From contig NZ_SADE01000002.1 of the NCBI RefSeq assembly GCF_004005845.1, forward strand, positions 186,421-250,420: 64,000 bases of DNA, read 5' to 3'. The translations under genes and the position numbers were made by a program. How positions within the stretch are numbered: the stretch's first letter is position 1; each line of letters opens with the position of its first letter. Positions 45,810 to 54,358 of this stretch are shown here, piece by piece. Below the pieces are notes generated by a model. It searched no databases, was not told where the DNA came from, and was given only the letters and a program-made list of their open reading frames with translations. Source of the DNA: Hwanghaeella grinnelliae (GTDB lineage Bacteria; Pseudomonadota; Alphaproteobacteria; UBA8366; Aestuariispiraceae).

Positions 45810-46406
45810 ATGCCGCCGATCTTCGCCATGTGCGCCTTCGCGCTGACTCTCTCTATCTCGCCCGGCCCGGTGAATGTCCTGACCCTCTCGACCGGGCTGA
45901 ACCACGGCGCCCGACGGGCTCTGCCTTTCGTCAGTGGCGCGACGATCAGCTTCACCTTACTGCTTCTGGCGATTGGGCTGGGGCTCGGCGCGGTGGCTGA
46001 AAGCCTGGGCCGCGCTTTCGACCTGCTGGCTATCGCCGGCGCCGGGTTGATCGCCTGGTTCGGCTTTAAGCTGGCCACCGCGACCGGCAGCCTGTCGACG
46101 GAGGAAGCGCCGATCCCCGGGTTCTGGCGCGGCGTCATGCTTCAGGTCCTGAACCCCAAGGCCTGGGGCGCCTGCATCGCCGCCATCGCCATCTTTGAAC
46201 TGCAGGAAGCCCCCGCACATCTGGCAATTTTCGTCTGCCTTTACGGTGTGATCTGCTTTTTCGGCATCGGCAGTTGGGCCTTCTTCGGCCAGCAGGTGAA
46301 ACGCTTCCTGATCACGTCGAACCGGCTACGCGTTTTCAACATTGCCCTCGGCCTGTCACTGATCGTCTTGGCCATCACATTGTTGTGGCGGTCGCTGCTG
46401 ACATGA
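45810..46406 (+). CDS. LysE family amino-acid exporter
   Basis: A 198-residue inner-membrane exporter with about six hydrophobic segments. The family start is typical: FALTLSISPGPVNVLTLSTGLNHGARRAL. Later helices include TISFTLLLLAIGLGLGAVA, GAGLIAWFGFKLA, the WGACIAAIAIFELQ segment with PKAW before it, and a last helix FNIALGLSLIVLAITLLW. LysE and RhtB proteins export basic or neutral amino acids and analogues. It is divergent from the LysR gene. The hairpin after it serves the opposite strand. The substrate cannot be told from sequence. Confidence 0.9.
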   Translation: MPPIFAMCAFALTLSISPGPVNVLTLSTGLNHGARRALPFVSGATISFTLLLLAIGLGLGAVAESLGRAFDLLAIAGAGLIAWFGFKLATATGSLSTEEAPIPGFWRGVMLQVLNPKAWGACIAAIAIFELQEAPAHLAIFVCLYGVICFFGIGSWAFFGQQVKRFLITSNRLRVFNIALGLSLIVLAITLLWRSLLT

Positions 46407-46407
46407 A

Positions 46408-46433
46408 AAGGGCGGGTCCGGAGACCCGCCCTT
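46408..46433 (-). terminator. Terminator of the aldehyde dehydrogenase gene
   Basis: AAGGGCGGGTC (46408-46418) and GACCCGCCCTT (46423-46433) form a perfect 11-bp stem with loop CGGA. On the minus strand the stem runs into CCCTTTTCATG, giving the U-run. It lies 25 bases past the aldehyde dehydrogenase stop and directly behind the LysE stop, where it may also slow plus-strand transcripts. Confidence 0.88.
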
Positions 46434-46458
46434 AGGCACTCAGATTGTCACGGGCTGC

Positions 46459-47892
46459 TTACCAGCCGCTGACCGCTTTGACTTCCAGATAATCTTCCAG
46501 GCCCCAGACGCCGCCTTCGCGGCCGTTGCCGGACATCTTGTAGCCGCCGAAAGCGCTGCCGGCCGCTTGGCCCGCGCCGTTGATGTGGACCATGCCGGCA
46601 CGCAGCTTGCGGGCAATGCGATGGGCGCGGTCCTGATCGCCGGTCTGCAGATAGGCGGCCAAGCCATAAGGCGTGTCGTTGGCGACCGCGATGGCTTCTT
46701 CCTCATCCGCGACCGGGATCATGGCCAGAACCGGGCCGAAGATTTCTTCCCGCGCGATGGTCATGTCGTTGTTCACGTCGGTGAAGATCGTCGGGCGGAC
46801 ATAGTAGCCGCGGTTGAAGCCTTCGGGACGGCCGGTACCGCCGGCGGCGAGTGTCGCGCCTTCGTCGATGCCCTTCTGGATCAGGTCCTGGACCTTGTCG
46901 AACTGCATCTGGGAAACCAGCGGGCCGATATGGCGACCTTCCTCGGCCGGGTTGCCGACGCTGGCCTTGCCGGCGGTGGCGACGGCGATCTCGACCGCCT
47001 GATCATAGACTGACTTCTCCACGATCATCCGCGTCGGCGCGTTGCAGGACTGTCCGGTGTTGTTGAAGCAATGGATGACGCCGCGCTTCACGGCCTTTTC
47101 CAAGTCCGCATCCGCCAGCACGATGTTCGGCGACTTCCCGCCCAGTTCCAGCGTCACGCGCTTGACCGTATCGGCGGCCGCCTTGGCGACGGCAGTGCCG
47201 GCGCGGGTGGAGCCGGTGAAGGACATCATGTCCACATCCGGATGCACGGAAAGCGCCGCGCCGACCGTCGGACCATCGCCGTTCACCAGGTTGAAGACGC
47301 CTTTCGGGAAGCCGGCTTCGTCGATCATTTCCGCGAAGAGCAGGGAGGACATCGGCGCAATTTCCGACGGCTTCAGCACAACGGTGCAGCCCGCCGCCAG
47401 GGCGGGAATGACCTTCAGCGTGACCTGGTTCATCGGCCAGTTCCACGGCGTGATCAGGCCGCAGACGCCGATCGGTTCATAGACGATATGTTCTTCCGGC
47501 ACCTCCGGCTTCAGGTCGCGCTCGAAGGTGAAACCTTCCAGCGTTTCGATGAAGGCCTTGATATGGCCGTAACCGGCGCCGACCTGGGCAGCGCTGGAAA
47601 GCGACATCGGCGCGCCCATTTCGTTGGAGATCGCTTCGGCCATCTCATTCCAGCGTTTCTTATAGATGTCCTTCAGCTTGTTCAGCAGCGCTAGGCGTTC
47701 TTCCTTGGAAGACCAGCCCCAGGTCTGGAACGCGTCCTTCGCAGCAGCGACCGCCTTGTCGACATCGGCCTGGGAGCCCAACGAGATCGTCGCGAAGGCC
47801 TGTTCGTTGGCCGGATTGATGACTTCCATTTCATTCGGTGTCGCAGGGGCGACCCAGGCGCCGTTGATGTAAAAATCGGTCTTGCGTTCCAT
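46459..47892 (-). CDS. NAD(P)-dependent aldehyde dehydrogenase
   Basis: A 477-residue aldehyde dehydrogenase. The general-base Glu lies in TLELGGKSPNIVLADAD, the nucleophile Cys in FNNTGQSCNAPTRMI, and the C-terminal EEIFGPVLAMIPV is standard. Early YINGAWVAP is also typical. It would oxidise an aldehyde to a carboxylic acid in the cytoplasm. A terminator follows it, and neither neighbour is on the same transcript, so it stands alone. I cannot name the substrate. The sequence MNQVTLKVIPALAAGCTVVL is a standard cofactor-binding part and nothing is missing. Confidence 0.93.
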   Translation of the reverse strand: MERKTDFYINGAWVAPATPNEMEVINPANEQAFATISLGSQADVDKAVAAAKDAFQTWGWSSKEERLALLNKLKDIYKKRWNEMAEAISNEMGAPMSLSSAAQVGAGYGHIKAFIETLEGFTFERDLKPEVPEEHIVYEPIGVCGLITPWNWPMNQVTLKVIPALAAGCTVVLKPSEIAPMSSLLFAEMIDEAGFPKGVFNLVNGDGPTVGAALSVHPDVDMMSFTGSTRAGTAVAKAAADTVKRVTLELGGKSPNIVLADADLEKAVKRGVIHCFNNTGQSCNAPTRMIVEKSVYDQAVEIAVATAGKASVGNPAEEGRHIGPLVSQMQFDKVQDLIQKGIDEGATLAAGGTGRPEGFNRGYYVRPTIFTDVNNDMTIAREEIFGPVLAMIPVADEEEAIAVANDTPYGLAAYLQTGDQDRAHRIARKLRAGMVHINGAGQAAGSAFGGYKMSGNGREGGVWGLEDYLEVKAVSGW

Positions 47893-48155
47893 AGTTATCC
47901 CTTTCCGAAAGGCCCGTCGAAGCAGGCGTTCCGCTGATTGAAAGTCTTGGGATTCGGCCTTGTCCGCCCGTTGGCTCCGCCTGCGCGGACCGACTAGCGG
48001 CTTCTGCCTTTATCCCCTTGGGGTGAGTTGATCGCTGACCTTCCAAGTGATGTCAAACCCGGCGATCCGCAAGAGGAACCGGATACCGATACCGCACAGG
48101 CCCAAGTCTGTATCACGTGCCCAACTTGGCGGCCGATCGGACACCGGCAATGTCT

Positions 48156-48623
48156 TTAACGGTTGGCGGCGGAAAAATCCCGCGCTGCGCGGTGGGCGTC
48201 GCTGTTGCCGCTCAAGAACGGTTTATAGGCCATGTCTTCGACCATGATATGGTTGATCAGCCAGTCGCGCAGATACAGGACGAGATCCTCCAGCAGGTCG
48301 CCGTCGCTGCCGGCTTCGAAACGGGCGGCCATGTCCGTCATTTCCTCGATAAAATCCACATGCTGCGGGTGATGCCCCGCAAGACCGGGATAGTCCGCGG
48401 CCCTCATCGCATGTTCCTCGCGCGCGAAATGGACGCGCATGAACTGACTGAGGGCGCGAAAGCCCAGCGTCAGGGCGGCACGGGTGTCGCCGTCGTCGTG
48501 CAGTGCCTCACCAAGGCGATTGAGGATGGAAATCAACCCCTTGTGGTCGTCGTCCAACTGGGCGACACCGACGGACATTTCGTCCTTCCAGATGATGGGC
48601 TTCCATATGCCATCGACCATCAC
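48156..48623 (-). CDS. Bacteriohemerythrin
   Basis: A 155-residue four-helix O2-binding protein. All seven diiron ligands appear in the right spacing: H27 in DDDHKG, H65 and E69 in RVHFAREE, H84 and H88 in GHHPQHVDF, H125 and D130 in NHIMVEDM. The family opening IIWKDEMSVGVAQLDDDH is typical. Bacteriohemerythrins store or carry oxygen or protect oxygen-sensitive enzymes; there is no attached signalling domain here. It stands alone, with a 263-base gap to the aldehyde dehydrogenase start on the same strand. Confidence 0.95.
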   Translation of the reverse strand: MMVDGIWKPIIWKDEMSVGVAQLDDDHKGLISILNRLGEALHDDGDTRAALTLGFRALSQFMRVHFAREEHAMRAADYPGLAGHHPQHVDFIEEMTDMAARFEAGSDGDLLEDLVLYLRDWLINHIMVEDMAYKPFLSGNSDAHRAARDFSAANR

Positions 48624-48746
48624 GCCCTCCCCGTTTTTTTTCGAGCTGGTTCCGCCCCTTCGATTCCACCACGGAAAATATGAAACCGTAGCGCGTCCTG
48701 CCTTGACTCACATCAAGCGGTGCAGATGCGGCTGCCCCTGTGGGGT

Positions 48747-49793
48747 TCAGGCGGCGCGGATATCCTTCGCCGGCGGCAGCCAGTCGCGCAGATGACAGAT
48801 AAATTCTGCGACAATTCTGTTGGGCGACAATTCTTCCCGCCTGGCATGCGCCGCGGCCTTGGCCGACAGTTCGGCCCATGCGGCCTTATCCGCCATCATT
48901 TTGTTCAGGCAGGCGGACCAGGCATCAATGTCGTCCGGCGGCAGCAAAACACCGCCGTCGCCGACTGCTTCCGGCAACCCGCCATGATCGCTCGCCAAAA
49001 CCGGGATGCCGCTGATCTGCGCTTCCGACACGACCCTGCCCCATGGTTCTTTCCATCGGCTTGGCACCAGAAGAATCCGTGTCCGCGCATAAACGTTCCG
49101 CATGTCCTCGACACGCGGATGCCACAGAATATTGCCCTCGGCGGAGGCGCGCGCCTTAAGGATGGCCAATTGCCGGGGCGGTAGAGTCCACCCCTCAACA
49201 AACAGGAAAGTCAGGTCGCGATGGCGCGCGGCCAGATCGAATGCCAGCCCGACGCCTTTAACCGGGACAGGATTGATGAGGGTGACCATCCCGCCATTCG
49301 GCGCGACCGCGTAATCCTGCCGCAGGAAGATATTCGGAAGAAAATGCGCCTCGACGCCTATGCGTTTGCGGACCTTTTCCGCGACGAAACGGGAACAGGT
49401 AAGCACCCCGACCGGGGCATGATCCGTCCCGTCCAAAAGCGCATGGAGTAGCGAGAAACCTATGTCACGCTGATAGATGACGATGGGGATGCCAAGCGCC
49501 CCAAACTGCCGGGCGAGGTCCGCCGACGCGCCGGCCGAGAGGATGGCGACATCCGGCGCGAATTCCGAAACCAGTGCGGGCACCGCCGCAACCGGGTCCG
49601 CCGACCGGTCGATCGTATAGCGGTACGGGTCGGTTTCGGTGGGCACAATCCCAGCGTCGCCAGCCCGGCCGCACAGAATGTGAACTGCGGCGCCGTTCGT
49701 CGCCAACAGGTCCGCAAGATGATGGGTGCTGACCGCGGCCCCGGTCATCCGTTGTGGAAAACCCGGCCTTTCGCCGGCAAACAGTATTCGCAT
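48747..49793 (-). CDS. GT4-like glycosyltransferase
   Basis: A 348-residue glycosyltransferase of the GT-B fold. The N-terminal half starts RILFAGERPGFPQRMTGAAVSTHHLADLL, in two segments, and the C-terminal donor-binding half has the family pattern RILLVPSRWKEPWGRVVSEAQ then GIPVLASDHGGLPEAVGDGG. The start is ATG 49793 (MRILFAGER); 13 codons to 49832 extend into unrelated sequence. No other polysaccharide genes flank it, so its acceptor is not inferable. It follows the TRAP permease gene by 61 bases on the same strand. Confidence 0.87.
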   Translation of the reverse strand: MRILFAGERPGFPQRMTGAAVSTHHLADLLATNGAAVHILCGRAGDAGIVPTETDPYRYTIDRSADPVAAVPALVSEFAPDVAILSAGASADLARQFGALGIPIVIYQRDIGFSLLHALLDGTDHAPVGVLTCSRFVAEKVRKRIGVEAHFLPNIFLRQDYAVAPNGGMVTLINPVPVKGVGLAFDLAARHRDLTFLFVEGWTLPPRQLAILKARASAEGNILWHPRVEDMRNVYARTRILLVPSRWKEPWGRVVSEAQISGIPVLASDHGGLPEAVGDGGVLLPPDDIDAWSACLNKMMADKAAWAELSAKAAAHARREELSPNRIVAEFICHLRDWLPPAKDIRAA

Positions 49794-49853
49794 GCGCCCT
49801 ACGCCGTCCCCGTGCCACCCCCCAGTGAGCATCGAGTTGCCATTATTCCACAG

Positions 49854-51173
49854 TTAGACGGCTGGCCCCAGCACCAAATCCGGCAGACCGGTGGCGAGGC
49901 CCGGAAACAGGCAGAGGATGACGATGGCCAGCACCATGCACAACACATAGGGCATGGACCCGACCAGGATGGTCTTCAGGGGAATATCCGGGGCGATGCC
50001 GTTGATGACATATAGGTTCAACCCGACCGGTGGGGAAATCAGCCCGATTTCCATATTGATGGTCAGGACCACGGCGAACCAATAGGGATCGAACCCCGCG
50101 GAGATCACGATGGGCAGCAGGATCGGCGCCGACATCAGAATGACCGCGACCGGCGGCAGGAAGAAGCCTGCGACCAGCAGGAAGAGGTTGATGCAAATCA
50201 TCAATACCCAGCGGTTCACATCCAGCGTGCCGATCCACTCCGCGATGGATTGCGTGATAAACAGACTGGACAGCATATAGGAGAACACGCCCGCCGCCGC
50301 GATGATGAACAGGATCATCACGCTTTCACGGGTCGAATCCCGCAAGACGACCCACAAGGCCTTCAGGTTCCAAAGCCTGTAGATCACGATCGCCACGCCA
50401 AGGCACAGCAGCGCACCGACGGCCGCCGTTTCCGACGGTGTCGCATAGCCGCCATACATCGCGACCAGTACGCCCAGGATGATCGCCAGGAAGGGTAGGA
50501 CCCGCGGCAGAATCGCCAGCTTCTGCGCCAGCGTATAGGTCCCTGACCGCATTAACGTCTCAACCGACCCATAGCGCCAGGTGCTGTAGATCGACCAGGC
50601 CATGAACAGGCCGACAAGCACCATCCCCGGCACGACGCCCGCCAGGAACAGGCGACCGATGGATGTTTCCGTCGCGATCCCATAGACGATCATGGTGACG
50701 GACGGGGGAATGAGAATGCCGAGCGTGCCGCCCGCCGCAATCGAGCCCGCCGCGACCCCGTCCGGATAGCCCCGCTTGCGCATTTCGGGGATACCCATCT
50801 TGCCGATCGCAGCGCAGGTCGCCGGCGAAGAACCGGACATCGCGGCGAACAGGGCGCAGGCCCCCAGATTGGAAATCACCAACCCGCCGGGTACGCGCGT
50901 CAGCCAACGGTCCAGCGCTTCGTACAGGTCCGCGCCGGCCCTGGTCGAGGCAATCGACGCCCCCATGATGATGAACATGGGTATCGACAGAAGCGCGAAA
51001 TTGTCGAGCTTTCCGAAAAAGATTTCCGGCATCAGTTCCAGCGACCGGAACCCGTCGAAGATCAGCAGGAACCCGGCGGCGACGATCAGCAGACCGTTCG
51101 CAACCGAGACACCGGAGAACAAGACGAGGATGGTGACGACCGCAACCGTCGCGCCAAGAAGCAGTGGGTCCAT
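49854..51173 (-). CDS. TRAP transporter large permease (DctM type)
   Basis: A 439-residue membrane protein with about 12 hydrophobic segments, the usual length for DctM. Typical segments are GASIASTRAGADLYEALDRWLTRVPGG, AAMSGSSPATCAAIGKMGIPEM and GGTLGILIPPSVTMIVYG. It carries the Na-driven import channel for an organic acid or related solute. Its ATG overlaps the DctQ-type stop by one base (TGATG), so the two are coupled. With the binding protein upstream it completes a tripartite ATP-independent transporter. Confidence 0.94.
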   Translation of the reverse strand: MDPLLLGATVAVVTILVLFSGVSVANGLLIVAAGFLLIFDGFRSLELMPEIFFGKLDNFALLSIPMFIIMGASIASTRAGADLYEALDRWLTRVPGGLVISNLGACALFAAMSGSSPATCAAIGKMGIPEMRKRGYPDGVAAGSIAAGGTLGILIPPSVTMIVYGIATETSIGRLFLAGVVPGMVLVGLFMAWSIYSTWRYGSVETLMRSGTYTLAQKLAILPRVLPFLAIILGVLVAMYGGYATPSETAAVGALLCLGVAIVIYRLWNLKALWVVLRDSTRESVMILFIIAAAGVFSYMLSSLFITQSIAEWIGTLDVNRWVLMICINLFLLVAGFFLPPVAVILMSAPILLPIVISAGFDPYWFAVVLTINMEIGLISPPVGLNLYVINGIAPDIPLKTILVGSMPYVLCMVLAIVILCLFPGLATGLPDLVLGPAV

Positions 51174-51724
51174 CAGTGGTGATCCTCAAGGCTCAATTTT
51201 CGGTCCAAGCCGGCGAGGACCGCGAACAGGTCAACACAAAGCTGGATGAGATAGATCAGGAATCCGATGGGCATGGCTGCATAGGGAATCCAGAGCCGCA
51301 CGCCCCAGACCGTGTCGGATTTCCAATTCCGGCTGAACGCGACATGCCAAAGGTCGTATCCGTAATACAACATCAGGGCGACAACGACGATGCCGGCCGC
51401 CAGGGTAAAGGCGATCAGGCCGCGTCGGAACCGCTTGGGCAGGGCCAGGGGCAATAGATCAACGGACACATGCCCGCGCAGCCGTTGCACATAGGGCAGG
51501 CCCAACAGGGTGGCGGTGACCATCAGATAGACGACCGCTTCGGTCTGCCAAATCGTCGAATGGTTCAGGATACTGCGCACAAAAATCATCTGGCAGGTGA
51601 TCATGACGGACGCCACGATCATCGCCGCCGCGATCCAACCGCACAGGGTCGACAAAGCATCGGCCGCGCGTATCACGGGATGCCGGCGCCCGGCGCCACG
51701 CATGTCGGAGGGGGTGTCAGTCAT
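51173..51724 (-). CDS. TRAP transporter small permease (DctQ type)
   Basis: A 183-residue membrane protein with four hydrophobic segments: LCGWIAAAMIVASVMITCQM, TEAVVYLMVTATLLGLPYV, GLIAFTLAAGIVVVALML and YAAMPIGFLIYLIQLCVDLFA. The pattern and the motif near GHVSVDLLPLALP are those of DctQ. It supports the large permease in Na-driven uptake. The start ATG 51724 follows the binding-protein stop by 85 bases. A hydrophilic N-terminal stretch of about 25 residues precedes the first helix. Confidence 0.9.
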   Translation of the reverse strand: MTDTPSDMRGAGRRHPVIRAADALSTLCGWIAAAMIVASVMITCQMIFVRSILNHSTIWQTEAVVYLMVTATLLGLPYVQRLRGHVSVDLLPLALPKRFRRGLIAFTLAAGIVVVALMLYYGYDLWHVAFSRNWKSDTVWGVRLWIPYAAMPIGFLIYLIQLCVDLFAVLAGLDRKLSLEDHH

Positions 51725-51809
51725 ACCCTAACCTATTTCGGTGGAAATAATGTCGGGTCGCGCGACGGGCCGACAGGGACAAAACCCTGCCGGCCACGCT
51801 GCACACCGA

Positions 51810-52799
51810 TTACTCGACGGAAAGCGCCATATCCAACAGCTTCTGGCCGTCGGGGACATTCTCGACGAAGTTCTTATAGGAAGACTTCTTGGCAATCTCA
51901 CGCCATGCGTTGAACTCGTCCTGCGTCATGTTCGCGATCTCGACGCCCGCCTTCTTGAAGACCTCGACAGAGGCTGCATCCTGCTTCTTGGCTTCTTCCA
52001 AGTAGTAGGCTTGTGCCTTTGCGGCGCCGGCATCGATTGCCGCGCGCTGCGCGTCGTTCAATTCCTCATACGCGGTCTTGTTCATCAACAGCGGCTGATA
52101 CATGAACCACAGGGCGACATCAGCGGCCGGCGTATAGCACTTCACTTGCTCATAAATCCGATAGGACACGAAGGAGGAGGACGAGGTATTTGCCGCCTGC
52201 AGCACACCGGTCTGCATCGCGTTATAGATTTCGGACGAGGCCATGGAAGCAATCGACGCCCCCGCCGCGGCCAGCATCTGTTCGAAGGCCTTGCCCGCCG
52301 CGCGGGTCTGCAGGCCGGCGACGTCTTCCGGCTTGGTGATGCATTTGTCCTTGCCGACGAAACCGCCCGCCAGATAGCCGTGAACGACAACGCGGACATC
52401 GTCTTCGGCCATCAGTTTTTCAAGCTCACCCATGAAGGGCGAGTCGTTCAGGCGCGCCGCATGATCGTGGTTCTTCACCAGGCCCGGCATTAGGGTCAGG
52501 TTGAATTCCGGGCGTTGCCCGCCGGCATAGGACAGCGGAAAGACGGTCATATCCAGTTGGCCGCGTGACAGGGGCTTGTACTGTTCCCGCGGCTTGAAGA
52601 GCGATTTGGACGGGAAAATCTTGATGGTCAGATCGACATCCGCCGCCGCGACTTCGTCGGCGACGATCTGGGCAACTTTGTGCCGAACGTCCGAGGTGGA
52701 CCATTGATGGGACAGACGAAGTTCCGTCGCCGAAGCGGACGCGGAAACGCCGACGGCGAAACCGACAGCCGCAAAGGCGGCTAAAGCCTTGAATTTCAT
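51810..52799 (-). CDS. TRAP transporter solute-binding protein (DctP type)
   Basis: A 329-residue periplasmic protein with signal peptide (residues 1 to about 25, ALAAFAAVGFAVGVSASASA), then TELRLSHQWSTSDVRHKVAQI and the family core with FPSKSLFKPREQYKPLSRGQLDMTVFPLSYAGG. The conserved Arg that contacts the ligand carboxylate lies in the GLQTRAAGKAFEQML segment. It should bind a carboxylate such as a sugar acid. It is the first gene of the TRAP operon and diverges from NIPSNAP, fuconolactonase-type and epimerase genes, which suits uptake of a uronate or aldonate. Confidence 0.92.
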   Translation of the reverse strand: MKFKALAAFAAVGFAVGVSASASATELRLSHQWSTSDVRHKVAQIVADEVAAADVDLTIKIFPSKSLFKPREQYKPLSRGQLDMTVFPLSYAGGQRPEFNLTLMPGLVKNHDHAARLNDSPFMGELEKLMAEDDVRVVVHGYLAGGFVGKDKCITKPEDVAGLQTRAAGKAFEQMLAAAGASIASMASSEIYNAMQTGVLQAANTSSSSFVSYRIYEQVKCYTPAADVALWFMYQPLLMNKTAYEELNDAQRAAIDAGAAKAQAYYLEEAKKQDAASVEVFKKAGVEIANMTQDEFNAWREIAKKSSYKNFVENVPDGQKLLDMALSVE

Positions 52800-53044
52800 T
52801 ATTTCCTCCCAGGGAAGCGGTTTGGTTTTTATTGCGTGTTATCCGCACATGGAAGCATCCGACCTGCACACAAGGCAATACTTTTGTACCGCGCCGATCA
52901 ATTGAGAGGGTGCGCAGGCCGTTCGGAAATGCCGCCAGGAAATATTGTGTTTCCGCAACCCGCACGGGGCTGGCTTGCCTTCAACCGAAATCACCCCGAC
53001 ACTTTCAGGCAAACAAAACACGACTGAATCAGGGGAAGCGCAAA

Positions 53045-53362
53045 ATGGCGATCTATGAATTGCGGACCTACACGCTGCAGACCGGCAAAATGGCCGAAGC
53101 GACCGAATACTACCAAACCTATGGCTGGCCTGCGCTGTCGAAACATCCGGACCGGTTGATCGGCTATTTCACCGGCGATGTCGGGGCCCTCAACAAGATC
53201 GTCCATCTTTGGAAATTCGAGGACGATGCCGACCGCCGCGCTTTCTGGAAAGGCGTCTATGACGACCCCGACTTCATGGTATTTGCGGGCAAGTTCCGCC
53301 CCTTGATCCAAACCCAGGAAAACCAGCTCATGCTCTCCGCCCCATGGGGCCCGACGCCCTAA
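53045..53362 (+). CDS. NIPSNAP-family protein
   Basis: A 105-residue protein. The family signature starts at residue 3 with IYELRTYTLQTGKMAEATEYY and continues with VGALNKIVHLWKFEDDADR. The start is ATG 53045, behind GGGGAAGCG. NIPSNAP proteins are ferredoxin-like dimers related to dimeric alpha-beta barrels; the bacterial ones are often found in catabolic operons, but the reaction is not known. It precedes the amidohydrolase gene by 59 bases. The longer open frame to 52832 is not supported by family length. Confidence 0.88.
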   Translation: MAIYELRTYTLQTGKMAEATEYYQTYGWPALSKHPDRLIGYFTGDVGALNKIVHLWKFEDDADRRAFWKGVYDDPDFMVFAGKFRPLIQTQENQLMLSAPWGPTP

Positions 53363-53421
53363 GGCAGCGCCCGTTGACGGCCTTCAAAGCCGACACCAAA
53401 CGCAGAAACGGAGATGACAGA

Positions 53422-54339
53422 ATGAGCGACCCAATCAAGATCGTCGACGCCCATCATCACCTGTGGGACCTCGACCAAAACTATTATCCCTGGCTTTCGG
53501 ATATGCCGGAGGAGCATTTCTTCCTGGGCAATTACGACGCCCTGAAAGAGAACTTCATGCCCGACGACTACCGGGCCGAAACGGCCGGCTACAACGTCGT
53601 CGCGACCGTGCATGTGGACGCGGAATGGGACCGCGACGCGCAGGCGGCGGAAACCGCTTGGCTGCATGAGGTCGCCGAGGAACACGGCATGCCGAACGCG
53701 GTGGTCGGCCATGTCTGGCTGGCCAAGCCAAATTGCGAGGACGTGTTGGCGGACCATTGCCAATACCCGATGATGCGCGGCATCCGTTCCAAACCCGTCA
53801 CTTCCCTGTCACCGGACAAGGCCCATACGGTCTTGGGCGAGCCGGGCAGCATGCAGGACCCAAACTGGCTGGCGGGCTATGCGCTGCTGCACGAATTCGG
53901 CCTGACCTACGATCTGCGTGTTCCCCATTGGCACCTGCCGGAAGCCGCCGACGTCGCCGCCAAGTTCCCCGAAATACCGGTTGTGCTGAACCATACGGGC
54001 TTTCCCTGGGACCGCAGCGAGGACGGATTGAAGGCCTGGCGGGAAAACATGCGGATCATCGCCGAGGCGCCGCAGGTGATGGTGAAGATCTCCGAACTCG
54101 GCCTGAAGGACGCGCCCTGGCGGCTTGAGGACAACCGGCGTGTGGTGCTGGAGGCGATCGAGATTTTCGGTATCGAGCGTTGCATGTTCGCCAGCAACCT
54201 GCCCGTCTGCCGGCTGCGCGCGAATTTCAAGACCATCGCCGACGGCATCATGGACATCGTCAAGGACTTCCCCCGCGAGGAACAGGAAATGCTGTTCAGC
54301 GGAAACGCCGCCGGCTTCTATCAGTTGGATATCGACTAG
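53422..54339 (+). CDS. Amidohydrolase-2 family, L-fuconolactonase-type hydrolase
   Basis: A 305-residue metal-dependent hydrolase. Its start IVDAHHHLWDLDQNYYPWL carries the HxH-type motif and the HHLWD signature of L-fuconolactonases and 2-pyrone-4,6-dicarboxylate lactonases; later VVLNHTGFPWDRS and MFASNLPVC supply the remaining metal and active-site positions. It would open a lactone of a sugar acid or dicarboxylate. The start is ATG 53422. It sits with NIPSNAP and diverges from the TRAP transporter, consistent with a sugar-acid route. Confidence 0.9.
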   Translation: MSDPIKIVDAHHHLWDLDQNYYPWLSDMPEEHFFLGNYDALKENFMPDDYRAETAGYNVVATVHVDAEWDRDAQAAETAWLHEVAEEHGMPNAVVGHVWLAKPNCEDVLADHCQYPMMRGIRSKPVTSLSPDKAHTVLGEPGSMQDPNWLAGYALLHEFGLTYDLRVPHWHLPEAADVAAKFPEIPVVLNHTGFPWDRSEDGLKAWRENMRIIAEAPQVMVKISELGLKDAPWRLEDNRRVVLEAIEIFGIERCMFASNLPVCRLRANFKTIADGIMDIVKDFPREEQEMLFSGNAAGFYQLDID

Positions 54340-54358
54340 GCCGGCTTGGGAAGGCGCA

